Shown here: positions 51,198 to 59,486 of the stretch, piece after piece | How positions within the stretch are numbered: the stretch's first letter is position 1 | Layout of the letters: every line of letters begins with the position of its first letter | Source: Janthinobacterium sp. 344 | GTDB taxonomy: Bacteria > Pseudomonadota > Gammaproteobacteria > Burkholderiales > Burkholderiaceae_D | Direction: 5' to 3' | Assembly (NCBI RefSeq): GCF_900112025.1 | Contig: NZ_FOKL01000003.1 | Location: forward strand, 1 to 64,000 | DNA length: 64,000 nucleotides | The notes under the pieces: model-generated | What the model saw: only the letters and a program-made list of their open reading frames with translations | Told to the model about the DNA's origin: nothing | Databases searched by the model: none | Translations under genes and position numbers: made by a program

Positions 51198-51536
51198 ATG
51201 TCAAACAGTAAATTCGCACAATCGCCATATGCCGTCTTCGAGGACGCCGCCATGCCGTATTTGCCCGATGACGTCCCTGGCCAAGGCATGGGCCAAGGGC
51301 AAAACGCCGCGGCCGTACCGCAGGGCCGCCTGGAAGCGGCGCGGCGGCGCAATGAGCGGGCGCTGATGGCCATCGACGGCGTCGAAGGCGTCAGCCTGGG
51401 GCAGACGGTCGTGGGCAAGGAAGCCCTCGTCGTGTATCTGCGCGATGCGTCCGTCAAGCGGCGCGTGCCGTTGCAGGTCGAGGGCTATCCGGTGGAAACG
51501 AGCATCACGGGCCAGATCGATATCCAGCGCTGGTAG
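51198..51536 (+). CDS. Small protein resembling the N-terminal domain of the adjacent protease
   Basis: 112 residues; no named family recognised. The N-terminal 40 residues are flexible and Gly/Gln-rich. The rest (IDGVEGVSLGQTVVGKEALV, VPLQVEGYPVETSITGQIDI) follows the same pattern as the pre-protease domain of the neighbouring S1-type protein: a GVxxV strand, a strand ending in VVYL, then VPxxVxG and a Val/Thr-Gly-x-Ile strand. It could be a dissociated regulatory domain, an inhibitor-like binding partner, or a decayed paralogue; none is shown. AGGAGG ribosome site 7 bases before the ATG. A terminator separates it from the protease, so it has its own promoter or depends on read-through. Confidence 0.7.
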   Translation: MSNSKFAQSPYAVFEDAAMPYLPDDVPGQGMGQGQNAAAVPQGRLEAARRRNERALMAIDGVEGVSLGQTVVGKEALVVYLRDASVKRRVPLQVEGYPVETSITGQIDIQRW

Positions 51537-51547
51537 GCGGCAAGCGG

Positions 51548-51577
51548 GCCCGGCGGCGGGCCTGCCTGCCGCCGGGC
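51548..51577. terminator. GC-rich hairpin between the convergent small gene and katA
   Basis: Perfect 10-bp stem GCCCGGCGGC/GCCGCCGGGC with a 10-base loop, without a following T-run on either strand. A second hairpin (GCCTG-TTGG-CAGGC) lies at about 51595-51608 and could serve katA. Bidirectional terminator function is possible but not certain. Confidence 0.4.
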
Positions 51578-51644
51578 ACTGCGGTAACAAGCCTGTTGGC
51601 AGGCCTTCCATGCCGTCTTGCGGCCTGCGTGCTATCAGCCTGCC

Positions 51645-53081
51645 TTATTGGCTCAGGCGGCCGATCGCTTCGGCCACGCCGGCGCCATAGGCGGGGTCGC
51701 ACAGCGTGCAATTGCCGATGTGGCGCTGCTTGACCTGTGCGGAAGCGCCCGAGATGGCGCGTGCCGTATTCTCGAACAGCGCCTGCTGCTGTGCCGGCGT
51801 CATCAGCTGGAACAGGGCGCGCGGCTGCGAATAGTAATCCTCGTCCACGCGGTGGTTCCAGTGGTCGGCCGCACCTTCCAGGCTCAGCGGTGGCTCGCGG
51901 AAATCGGGCTGTTCCGCCCATTCCTGCTCGCTGTTCGGTTCATAGCCCAGGGTCCCGCCCTGGTTGCCGTCGACGCGCATCTGGCCGTCGCGGTGATAGC
52001 TGTGGAACGGGCACTTCGGCGCGTTCACGGGAATGTGGCTGTGATTGACGCCCAGGCGGTAGCGCTGCGCGTCGCCATACGAGAACAGCCGGCCTTGCAG
52101 CATCTTGTCCGGTGAAAAGCTGATGCCAGGCACGACATTGGCCGGGTTGAAGGCGGCTTGCTCCACTTCCGCGAAATGGTTGTCCGCATTGCGGTTCAGT
52201 TCCAGCACGCCCACTTCGATCAGCGGATAGTCGCCGTGCGGCCACACCTTCGACAGGTCGAACGGGTTGATGTGGTAGGTGCCCGCCTCTTTTTCCGGCA
52301 TGATCTGCACGTACAGGGTCCAGCGGGGGAAATCCTTGTTTTCGATGCTGTCATACAGGTCGCGGTGCGAGCTTTCGCGGTCCTTGCCCACCAGTGCCTC
52401 GGCCTCGGCGTCCGTCAGGTTTTGTATCCCTTGCTGGGTCTTGAAGGTGAACTTGACCCAGAAGCGTTCGTTTTGCGCATTCAGGAAGCTGAAAGTGTGG
52501 CTGCCGAAGCCATGCATGTGGCGGAAGCTGCGCGGCAAGCCCCGGTCGCTCATCACCACCGTCACCTGGTGCAGCGCTTCGGGCAAGGACGACCAGAAGT
52601 CCCAGTTGCTGTTGGCGCTGCGCAAACCCGTGCGCGGGTCGCGCTTGATGGCGTGATTCAGATCGGGGAATTTCAGCGGGTCGCGCATGAAAAACACGGG
52701 CGTATTATTGCCGACCAGATCCCAATTGCCTTCCTCCGTATAGAACTTCAGGGCGAAGCCGCGGATGTCGCGTTCCGCATCGGCCGCGCCCCGTTCGCCA
52801 GCCACCGTGGAAAAGCGCGCGAACATGGGGGTTTGCTTGCCCACCGCGCCGAAAATTTTGGCCCGCGTATAGCGCGTGATGTCGTGCGTGACGGTAAACG
52901 TGCCGTGCGCGCCCGATCCCTTGGCATGCATGCGGCGTTCGGGGATGACTTCGCGGTCGAAGTGGGCCAGTTTTTCCAGGAACCACACATCTTGCAACAG
53001 GGCGGGGCCGCGTGGCCCGGCCGTCTGGATATTCTGGTTGTCTACAACAGGCGCGCCAAAGGCGGTGGTCAGCTTTTTCAT
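51645..53081 (-). CDS. katA: Monofunctional heme catalase (clade 3, small subunit)
   Basis: 478-residue catalase that converts hydrogen peroxide to water and oxygen. The distal histidine H52 is in [12 protein letters not shown], the distal Asn in [12 protein letters not shown], and the proximal heme tyrosine in [23 protein letters not shown] and the length are typical of small-subunit clade-3 enzymes such as KatA/KatB. No signal peptide, so cytoplasmic. It stands alone; the 235-base upstream region is AT-rich in part and presumably carries the promoter, but no OxyR site could be matched. Confidence 0.96.
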   Translation of the reverse strand: MKKLTTAFGAPVVDNQNIQTAGPRGPALLQDVWFLEKLAHFDREVIPERRMHAKGSGAHGTFTVTHDITRYTRAKIFGAVGKQTPMFARFSTVAGERGAADAERDIRGFALKFYTEEGNWDLVGNNTPVFFMRDPLKFPDLNHAIKRDPRTGLRSANSNWDFWSSLPEALHQVTVVMSDRGLPRSFRHMHGFGSHTFSFLNAQNERFWVKFTFKTQQGIQNLTDAEAEALVGKDRESSHRDLYDSIENKDFPRWTLYVQIMPEKEAGTYHINPFDLSKVWPHGDYPLIEVGVLELNRNADNHFAEVEQAAFNPANVVPGISFSPDKMLQGRLFSYGDAQRYRLGVNHSHIPVNAPKCPFHSYHRDGQMRVDGNQGGTLGYEPNSEQEWAEQPDFREPPLSLEGAADHWNHRVDEDYYSQPRALFQLMTPAQQQALFENTARAISGASAQVKQRHIGNCTLCDPAYGAGVAEAIGRLSQ

Positions 53082-53316
53082 TGGACTCTTTCTTTATAGG
53101 GAGGACGACGGACGAGCCAGGGCCTGCTCCAACACTGGCTGGGTTGAGCAAAGCGGCGCTCACCCTGGCTGGTCCAGAGTAACAAATTTCTAAAAAGCAA
53201 TTTCAGTGTAATCCATTTTCAGGGCATACCGCAGCCCCCCGCCTGCAGGAGAGCGGCTCGCCCATCATAGCCTCTCAGCAATGTCCAGCCCAACACGATT
53301 GACGCAGCGCAAACTT

Positions 53317-54036
53317 CTATGTTGCCGTCGTGCCGCGCAAGGCAGCCAGCGCTTGCCGCTGCGTGCCGTCCGCCTGCAGGTTCTCCGGTGACAGCCATTG
53401 TTCCATGGCGTGCCGCAGGGCGGGCCAGTCGCTGCGGATGATGGCAAACCAGGCCGTGTCGCGGCTGCGTCCCTTGTAGAAACCGGATTGGCGGAAGATG
53501 CCTTCGAACTGGAAACCCAGGCGCAGCGCCGCCTGGCGCGAAGGCGCGTTCAGGCTGTCGCATTTCCATTCGTAGCGGCGGTAGCCCAGGGGATCGAATG
53601 CATAGTGCATCAGCAGAAACTGCGCTTCCGTGGACGCGGGCGTGCGTTGCAGGCGCGGCGAAAACATCACCGTGCCGACCTCGATGGCGCCGTTGGCCGG
53701 ATCGATGCGCATCAGGGCCAGGGTGCCGAGGGCTTGCCCACTGGACAGATCGATGACGGCGTAGTGCAGGGGATCGCTGCTCTGCTCGGCTTGGCGCGCG
53801 TACGCGCGGTAGCTGTCCAGGTCATCGAAGGGACCCATGAGCATGTAGGTCCAGCCGCGCTGGTCCGGTGCCTGCGCATACGCGGCATGCAAGTCGGCCG
53901 CATGCCGCGCGGCATCGAGCGGCTCCAGGCGGCAATACCGGCCGTGCAGGGTGATGCGCTCTGGACGGGGCCGAACGGTCCAGTCCGGCGCGGGGGCGCC
54001 GATGGGTTGCTGGAAGGAATTCAAGACAGGGGACAT
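53317..54036 (-). CDS. GNAT family N-acetyltransferase (RimJ/RimL-like)
   Basis: 239-residue acetyltransferase. YCRLEPLDAARHAADLHAAY near residue 34, GTLALMRIDPANGAIEVGTVMF (residues about 103-124), and LGYRRYEWKCDSLNAPSRQAALRLGF (acetyl-CoA binding/helix region) match the RimJ/RimL-type GNAT group, often annotated as acetylating small molecules, proteins or tRNA-linked substrates. It is divergent from the MocR regulator across a 99-base spacer, an arrangement often reflecting control of the enzyme by the regulator. Confidence 0.9.
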   Translation of the reverse strand: MSPVLNSFQQPIGAPAPDWTVRPRPERITLHGRYCRLEPLDAARHAADLHAAYAQAPDQRGWTYMLMGPFDDLDSYRAYARQAEQSSDPLHYAVIDLSSGQALGTLALMRIDPANGAIEVGTVMFSPRLQRTPASTEAQFLLMHYAFDPLGYRRYEWKCDSLNAPSRQAALRLGFQFEGIFRQSGFYKGRSRDTAWFAIIRSDWPALRHAMEQWLSPENLQADGTQRQALAALRGTTAT

Positions 54037-54115
54037 GGGCGCTTTCTGGTTGCATGGGCCGGCACCATGCCGGCCTGTGACGGGCAGAATAAGCGGGGCG
54101 TGGCCTCATCACAAG

Positions 54116-54129
54116 TACCATATAAGGTA
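54116..54129. promoter_or_regulatory. Imperfect palindrome TACCATATAAGGTA upstream of the MocR gene
   Basis: 14-bp element, 12 of 14 positions symmetric, centred about 13 bases before the MocR ATG and overlapping both its ribosome site and a possible -10 region. Autoregulation by the GntR-type domain is the simplest reading. Confidence 0.4.
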
Positions 54130-54135
54130 TATTGC

Positions 54136-55608
54136 ATGGTGCCACGACTTGCCATGCCGCCCATGAACCCTCCGCAAACCGCCCTCGAACTGCCCCTGTC
54201 CCGCGCCGCCGACGCCGCGCCGCTGCAGCGGCAATTGCATGCGCGCCTGAAACACGCCATCCTCGATGGCCGTGTGCTGGCCGGCAGCCGCCTGCCCGCG
54301 TCACGGCAACTGGCGCAGGCCCTGGCCATCTCGCGCAATACCGTCAGCGCCGTGTATGAGCAGCTGGCGGTGGAAGGCCTGGTCGTCGCGGGGCGGCAAG
54401 GCACCGTGGTCGCCGCCTTGCCGGCGCCAGGCGTGGCGCCGGCGGCGCCGCCCATGCCGCCGCTGGCGCGGCGCGTGCTGCCACTGTCGGCGGCTCCGGT
54501 CACGGAACATGGGCCCGCCGCGCTGCGTCCCGGCGAACCGGCGCTGGCGCAGTTTCCGCTGGCGGCGTGGCGCCGCGCGCTCGATGTCGCCTGCACCAGC
54601 GGCAGCAGTGCGCTGGCGTATGGCGAGCCGTCCGGCGAACCTGCCTTGCGCAGGGCCATCGCCCGCTACCTGGGCGTGGCGCGCGGCGTGCGTTGCGTGC
54701 CAGAACAAATCATCATCACGGAAGGGGCGCAGGAAGCGCTGGGACTGTGCGTGCGGCTGCTGAGCAACCCCGGCGACACGGCCTGGGTGGAAGATCCCGG
54801 CTACCGGGGCGCCAAGGCGGCCATGCGCGCGGGCGAGCTGCGCATCGTGCCCATGCGTGTCGATGGACAAGGCATGCTGGCCAGCGCGGAAAATTGGCAG
54901 GCCCGGCCACCGCGCCTGGTGTATACGACGCCGGCCCATCAGTATCCGCTGGGCGCCGTACTGTCCGCCGCGCGGCGTTTGCAGCTGATCGAGGCGGCGC
55001 GGGCGCACGGTGCCTGGCTGATCGAAGATGACTACGACAGCGAATTTCGCCATGCGGGCGAGCCGATTGCCGCCATGCAGGGATTGGCCAGCCAGGGACC
55101 GGTCTTATATGTGGGCACGTTCAGCAAGACCATGTTTCCCGCCTTGCGCCTGGGTTTCCTGATTTTGCCGCCCGCCTTGCTGGAGACAGTGCGCCCGCCG
55201 CTGGCCGCCATGCTGCGCGGCGGGCACCGGCTGGAACAGCTGGCCATGGCGCATTTCATCGATAGCGGGCAATATGTGCGCCACCTGGGGCGCATGCGGC
55301 GCTTGTACCGCGGGCGGCAACAGGCTTTGCGCGCGGCGCTGGCGCAGCATTTCGACGTGCCGCACAGCATCGAAGGCGGGCATTGCGGCTTGCACCTGAC
55401 GGTACGCTTGCCCGCGCCGTTTCCCGATGCCACCATCGCCGGGGCCGCGCGCGCGTACGGCATGGCGCCGACAGCGCTGTCGAGCTTTGCGCTGGCGCCA
55501 TTGCCCACAGACAATGGTTTGGTGATCGGCTACGGCAACACGCCGCCCGATGTCTACGCGCCGCTGCTGCGGCGCCTGGCGCAACTGGCGCGCCAGGTGG
55601 CGCCGTAG
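54136..55608 (+). CDS. MocR-type PLP-dependent transcriptional regulator (GntR HTH + aminotransferase domain)
   Basis: 490-residue regulator. Residues about 25-85 form a GntR winged-helix domain (LHARLKHAILDGRVLAGSRLP, LAQALAISRNTVSAVYEQLAVEGLV). From about 130 a fold-I aminotransferase-like domain follows, with ITEGAQEALGLCVRLL, EDPGYRGAKAA, WLIEDDYDSEF and YVGTFSKTMFPALRLG, where the Lys of SKT holds PLP. Such proteins (PdxR, GabR, TauR types) respond to PLP-linked small molecules. The first ATG was chosen as it has a TAAGG site; later ATGs 18 and 27 bases downstream remain possible. It is divergent from the GNAT gene, its likely target. Confidence 0.93.
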   Translation: MVPRLAMPPMNPPQTALELPLSRAADAAPLQRQLHARLKHAILDGRVLAGSRLPASRQLAQALAISRNTVSAVYEQLAVEGLVVAGRQGTVVAALPAPGVAPAAPPMPPLARRVLPLSAAPVTEHGPAALRPGEPALAQFPLAAWRRALDVACTSGSSALAYGEPSGEPALRRAIARYLGVARGVRCVPEQIIITEGAQEALGLCVRLLSNPGDTAWVEDPGYRGAKAAMRAGELRIVPMRVDGQGMLASAENWQARPPRLVYTTPAHQYPLGAVLSAARRLQLIEAARAHGAWLIEDDYDSEFRHAGEPIAAMQGLASQGPVLYVGTFSKTMFPALRLGFLILPPALLETVRPPLAAMLRGGHRLEQLAMAHFIDSGQYVRHLGRMRRLYRGRQQALRAALAQHFDVPHSIEGGHCGLHLTVRLPAPFPDATIAGAARAYGMAPTALSSFALAPLPTDNGLVIGYGNTPPDVYAPLLRRLAQLARQVAP

Positions 55609-55612
55609 TTCT

Positions 55613-56305
55613 CTAAAAACGGTTCCAGTTATTGTGCCGGTGCTCCGTCGCTTCCTTCATCAGGTGGCCGGCGCGCAGGGCGTCGTCGGCCTGCAGCGTC
55701 ATGGCCAGTTCCTGGATGGCGGGCGGGTATTCGTGGTGGGCCGCTTCTTCCAGCAACGCATGGCCCTTGGCCAGGTCGCGCGGCACGCCGCGGCCTTCGC
55801 GGTAGGCGTTATACAGCAGGAACATGGCGTGTGCATTGCCCAGTTCGCTCGATTTGTCCAGCCAGCGCGCCGCGATCACGGGGTCCTTCGGCACGCCTTC
55901 GCCATTCGCCGCCAGCAACCCCAGCATCAGGGCCGCTTTGGCGTGGCCTTGCTGCGCCGCCTGCCGGTACCACAGCCATGCTTGCCCCGGTTCCGCCGCG
56001 CGCAGCATCTGGCCCAGCTCGAATGCGGCTTCCGTGTCGCCCGCGCGGGCCGCCTGTTCAAATAATTTCAGCGCATCGGCGCGGCGCGCGGGCCGGGCCT
56101 GGTAAATCAGCGCCAGTTCGCGTTCGGCCACGGGCATGTCCTTGCTGGCCCAGCCGCGTACCTTGCGCTCGGCCTGGTGGTCGCCCGCCTGGCGCGCATG
56201 CATGGCGACGGCTTCGATTTCGGCCGCCGTGGGCGGCGGCGAGGCTTGACAGGCGGCCAGGGCCGCTGCCAGGAGGACGGCGGGGAGGGACAGCGCTTGT
56301 TTCAT
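55613..56305 (-). CDS. Sel1-repeat lipoprotein
   Basis: 230-residue lipoprotein with lipobox LAAC near residue 19 and Sel1-like tetratricopeptide repeats (RADALKLFEQAARAGDTEAAF, PGQAWLWYRQAAQQGHAKAAL, PVIAARWLDKSSELGNAHAMF, LAKGHALLEEAAHHEYPPAI). Sel1 proteins act as adaptors in envelope or signalling complexes; no partner is evident. The start MKQALSL was chosen for its AAGGTGA site over a GTG nine bases upstream. It is convergent with the MocR gene, with only four bases between the two stops. Confidence 0.86.
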   Translation of the reverse strand: MKQALSLPAVLLAAALAACQASPPPTAAEIEAVAMHARQAGDHQAERKVRGWASKDMPVAERELALIYQARPARRADALKLFEQAARAGDTEAAFELGQMLRAAEPGQAWLWYRQAAQQGHAKAALMLGLLAANGEGVPKDPVIAARWLDKSSELGNAHAMFLLYNAYREGRGVPRDLAKGHALLEEAAHHEYPPAIQELAMTLQADDALRAGHLMKEATEHRHNNWNRF

Positions 56306-56360
56306 CTTGATCACCTTTCATCAGAACGGGCCGGGACAAGCCTTGTCCCGGCCCAGGACC

Positions 56361-58463
56361 TTATTTGCTCAGGTCGATGCGGTACTTGGCGAAGCCGCTG
56401 GCGTCGAGTCCGCCTTCGGCCGCCACGCTGGCGATGCCGCTGCCTTGCGCCAGCGCCAGGTGGCCCGGCGCCGAGCGCAGGATCACGGGACCGGCCGTGG
56501 CCGTCTTGACGAAGCTCCAGCTGCGCGCGCTGCCATTGGCCGCCAAGGTCACTTTGCCGCCCTTGGTGCTCAGCGACGCCAGGTAATTGCTGACGACGGC
56601 CTGGTTCGCATCGGGCGACTTGATGATGGTCTTGCTGCCGTCGATGCCGGGCACGGCGCCGCCGCCACCGGCGCGGTAGTCGTTGGTGGCGACGATGAAA
56701 TCATCGCCATCGGCCACCGGCGCGCCCTTGTACGTCAGGTTGACGATGCGGCTGCCCGGCTTTTTCGTCACGTCGATCTGGTAGGTGAGGGCATTGTTTT
56801 CCGCGTAGAACACGTCATAGTTATAGATCGTGCCATACGACGGCACCAGGTCCTGTTCGGCCGTGGCGCTCGGGTCGATCTGGGCGAATTGCCTGGCCGA
56901 CGTTTCCAGCCACGCCTTCAAGTCCGCGCCCTTGATTTTCACGGCTTGCAGGTTGTTATTGCTATATAAATACAGGTCGCCCGGATTGCGCACTTGCAAG
57001 CCGACCGGCGCGGCTGGCGTGGCGCCCGAGGCCACGTCCGTGAAGTCCGATGGCCCGTTGCGGCCCGCCTTGAACGGCGCGCTGCACGAGATGACGGGGA
57101 TGTTCTTGTAGCTGGACAAGGTGGCATCCGTGCTGGTGGCGATGAAGTTTTTTACATAATCGAGCTGCGCCTGGTTCACCAGCTGGATGGCGCTCACGTC
57201 GCCCACCAGCGCGAAGTAGGCGGACATCTCGAAATCCGTGCTGATGCCCAGCGGCTGCCTGGCGTAGGCGATGGTGGCCGCGTGCTCGGTGGCTACCAGC
57301 GGCGCGATCGCCGGGTCGGCTTTCACGAGGGTCGTGCCATCCGTGTACTTGAAGCCGCGCGACTCGACCGTCGTCTTGGCCGGCTGCACCACCCACTTGC
57401 CGCCCTGGTACACCATGGTCAGCTTGATGATGCCCAAACGGCGGCCCCAGCTTTGCGCCATGACGGTCGGCACGCCATTCACGAAGCCGTTGACGGCGTC
57501 GATCTTGGCGCTGGCGGGGAAGGCGGCGAACGAGGCGTCCAGCGCGGCCGCGCCTACTTCCTTGCCTTTCGGGAAGATCAAATGCGAGTGGCCGATCATC
57601 AGCGCGTCGATGCCCGTGCTGGTCAGGTGATAACTGCCGTTTTCCATCTTCGGGCTGTAGGGGCTGGTGTCCAGGCCGCCATGCGACAGGGCCACAACCA
57701 GGTCGGCGCCCTTGCTGCGCAATTCCGGCACATACTGTTTCGCCGCTTCCTGCACGCCCGTCACGCTGACCTTGCCGGCGAGCACTTTCTGGTCCCATTC
57801 GAGGATTTGCGGCGGCACGAAGCTCAGCACGCCCACATTGATCTTCACGGTCAGCTTGCTGCCATCGGGCGCCGTGGCGGCGAAATCGCGCGGCAGCACG
57901 GTGTAGGGCTGGAAGAGGGGCTTGCCGCTGGCCACGCCGACGACGTTGCTCAGCACGGAAGGAAAGGCGGGCGCGCCGCAGGTGCCCGTCGGCTTGGCCA
58001 CGCCGGGAATGCCGAAATCCGTGTTGGTGATCTGGCTCAGGTAAGCCAGGCCATAGTTGAATTCATGGTTGCCCATGCCGCCCGCGTCGTATTTCAGCGC
58101 GTTCATGGCCTTGTGCACGGCCAGGGTGCCGGAACAGGGCACGGGCGCGGCCACGGCCTGCAGGTCGGCCAGCAAGGTGCCCTGGATGACGTCGCCATCG
58201 TCGAGCAGCACATTGTTCGGATTTTCCGCGCGCGCCGCCTGGATCAGGGTCGATGTGCGCTCCAGGCCCAGGCTCGTGTCTTCCGCCAGCGCATAATAGT
58301 TGTAGCTCAGGACATTCGAATGGATGTCCGTGGTTTCCAGCAAGGCCACGCTCACCGTCGTGCCTTCCGGAATGGCCGGTGTGGCCGGGGTAGTCGAACT
58401 GCCGTTGCAACCGACCAGCCCCACACTTGCCAGCGCCGCCAGCATGACCCAATTTGTTTTCAT
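56361..58463 (-). CDS. 5'-nucleotidase / 2',3'-cyclic-nucleotide phosphodiesterase family lipoprotein
   Basis: 700-residue calcineurin-like metallophosphoesterase of the UshA/CpdB type. Lipobox LVGC gives C19. LLETTDIHSN (metal Asp/His), LLDDGDVIQGTLLAD, GMGNHEFNYGL, VVALSHGG and MIGHSHLIFPKG are the ordered metal-binding blocks; the C-terminal 5'-nucleotidase substrate-binding domain begins near residue 400. It hydrolyses periplasmic nucleotides or cyclic nucleotides for phosphate and nucleoside scavenging. A short Pro/Thr-rich linker follows the lipobox. The ATG was chosen over an upstream TTG because a GAGGG site fits it. Confidence 0.92.
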   Translation of the reverse strand: MKTNWVMLAALASVGLVGCNGSSTTPATPAIPEGTTVSVALLETTDIHSNVLSYNYYALAEDTSLGLERTSTLIQAARAENPNNVLLDDGDVIQGTLLADLQAVAAPVPCSGTLAVHKAMNALKYDAGGMGNHEFNYGLAYLSQITNTDFGIPGVAKPTGTCGAPAFPSVLSNVVGVASGKPLFQPYTVLPRDFAATAPDGSKLTVKINVGVLSFVPPQILEWDQKVLAGKVSVTGVQEAAKQYVPELRSKGADLVVALSHGGLDTSPYSPKMENGSYHLTSTGIDALMIGHSHLIFPKGKEVGAAALDASFAAFPASAKIDAVNGFVNGVPTVMAQSWGRRLGIIKLTMVYQGGKWVVQPAKTTVESRGFKYTDGTTLVKADPAIAPLVATEHAATIAYARQPLGISTDFEMSAYFALVGDVSAIQLVNQAQLDYVKNFIATSTDATLSSYKNIPVISCSAPFKAGRNGPSDFTDVASGATPAAPVGLQVRNPGDLYLYSNNNLQAVKIKGADLKAWLETSARQFAQIDPSATAEQDLVPSYGTIYNYDVFYAENNALTYQIDVTKKPGSRIVNLTYKGAPVADGDDFIVATNDYRAGGGGAVPGIDGSKTIIKSPDANQAVVSNYLASLSTKGGKVTLAANGSARSWSFVKTATAGPVILRSAPGHLALAQGSGIASVAAEGGLDASGFAKYRIDLSK

Positions 58464-58552
58464 TACCGCCCTCAAGTAGATGCAAAGGACGCGACTGTAA
58501 CGCCGCCATGTGACGCGGCGATGACAGCCGTGCGGGGCGCATGGACGCGTGC

Positions 58553-59002
58553 TCAGCGGCAGGCGGCCACGGCCTCGTCGAGCCAGGCCGCATCGACGGG
58601 CCCCAGGCGCCGCGCGCAGATCCGATGTTCAGAAGTTAGGATAACTGTGTACGGCAATCCCTTGATTTGATTGCCGAATCTGGATAACAGAGCGGGCGGC
58701 GCCTGGAGCTGCGGATAGCTGGCAGGGTAGCGGCGCAAAAACGTTTGCGCTGCTTGTTGCGCATCGATGGCGATGCCGATGACGGGGAGTTGGGGCTGGC
58801 GCGCGGCATAGGCATTGATGATAGGCAACTCGCGCACGCAGGGCAGGCAGGTGCTGACCCAGAAGTTCAGCACCACGGCGCGGCCATGGAACTGAGCAAG
58901 CGTCAGCCTGCCGCCGCCATCGAGTCGCGGCAAGTCAAATGCCAGCGGCGCGGCGCCGGCCTGACAGGCGACAAGCAACAGCAGCGCCGCCCGGCCCTTC
59001 AT
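58553..59002 (-). CDS. TlpA-like thioredoxin-fold protein
   Basis: 149-residue exported thiol-disulfide protein. A signal peptide covers about residues 1-17; FHGRAVVLNFWVSTCLPCVRELP holds the redox pair C52-LP-C55, and a GLPYTVILT strand carries the cis-proline. Start overlaps the DUF3299 stop as ATGA, so it is translated with the ABC transporter group upstream. In zinc-regulated clusters a periplasmic thiol protein could keep metal-binding cysteines reduced; this is inference from context. Confidence 0.87.
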   Translation of the reverse strand: MKGRAALLLLVACQAGAAPLAFDLPRLDGGGRLTLAQFHGRAVVLNFWVSTCLPCVRELPIINAYAARQPQLPVIGIAIDAQQAAQTFLRRYPASYPQLQAPPALLSRFGNQIKGLPYTVILTSEHRICARRLGPVDAAWLDEAVAACR

Positions 59003-59475
59003 TGCGGCACCACCGCCGCGTCCGTCATGCGGTAGTACAGGCCCATGGGGTCGCTGGCCAGCACTTTCAGCCTGCCTTGCACGATGAAGGGCGCGTAGCT
59101 GAATTTCACGGGCGTCCGGCTCCTGATTTCCACCACGCCTTCGGGGCCGGCCGGCAGGCAAAAGGGGCAGCTGGCCGAGGTGACGGTCAGCAGGAAGTGT
59201 TTTTGCTTCTGGCCCGGCTCCAAGGGCATCATGAAGCCTTGCACCTTCACCTCGGTATTGTCGAGCGCGCTGATTGCCGGCGTGTAGTGCGGCACCATGC
59301 GGCCCTTTTTCGCTTTCACGGTGGTGGCCTGGCCGAGGAGTTTCCAGGACACCACGCCGGGAATCTCCGTCAAGGGGGCGAAGAACGACGGCGGTTCGCT
59401 GGCGGGCGCGGCCTGCACCCCTGTAGCCAGCAGCGCGCACGCGCCCAATAGCATGATTTTCGACATTTTCGACAT
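58999..59475 (-). CDS. DUF3299 family periplasmic protein
   Basis: 158-residue exported protein. The signal peptide ends near residue 22 (GVQAAPA). VSWKLLGQATTV, VKVQGFMMPLEP, FLLTVTSASCPFCLPAG (C103 and C106) and VKFSYAPFIVQGRLKV match DUF3299, which is of unknown function. A CxxC pair is conserved in the family and could bind metal or form a disulfide. In Pseudomonas aeruginosa the PA4066 homologue belongs to a zinc-repressed operon with a MacB-like ABC transporter, the same arrangement as here. Confidence 0.87.
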   Translation of the reverse strand: MSKMSKIMLLGACALLATGVQAAPASEPPSFFAPLTEIPGVVSWKLLGQATTVKAKKGRMVPHYTPAISALDNTEVKVQGFMMPLEPGQKQKHFLLTVTSASCPFCLPAGPEGVVEIRSRTPVKFSYAPFIVQGRLKVLASDPMGLYYRMTDAAVVPQ

Positions 59476-59486
59476 ATTCGTTCCTT

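Noticed and set aside
53082-53316. An OxyR operator before katA
   Set aside because: The spacer is partly AT-rich, but I could not fit the ATAG-N7-CTAT-type pattern with adequate matches.
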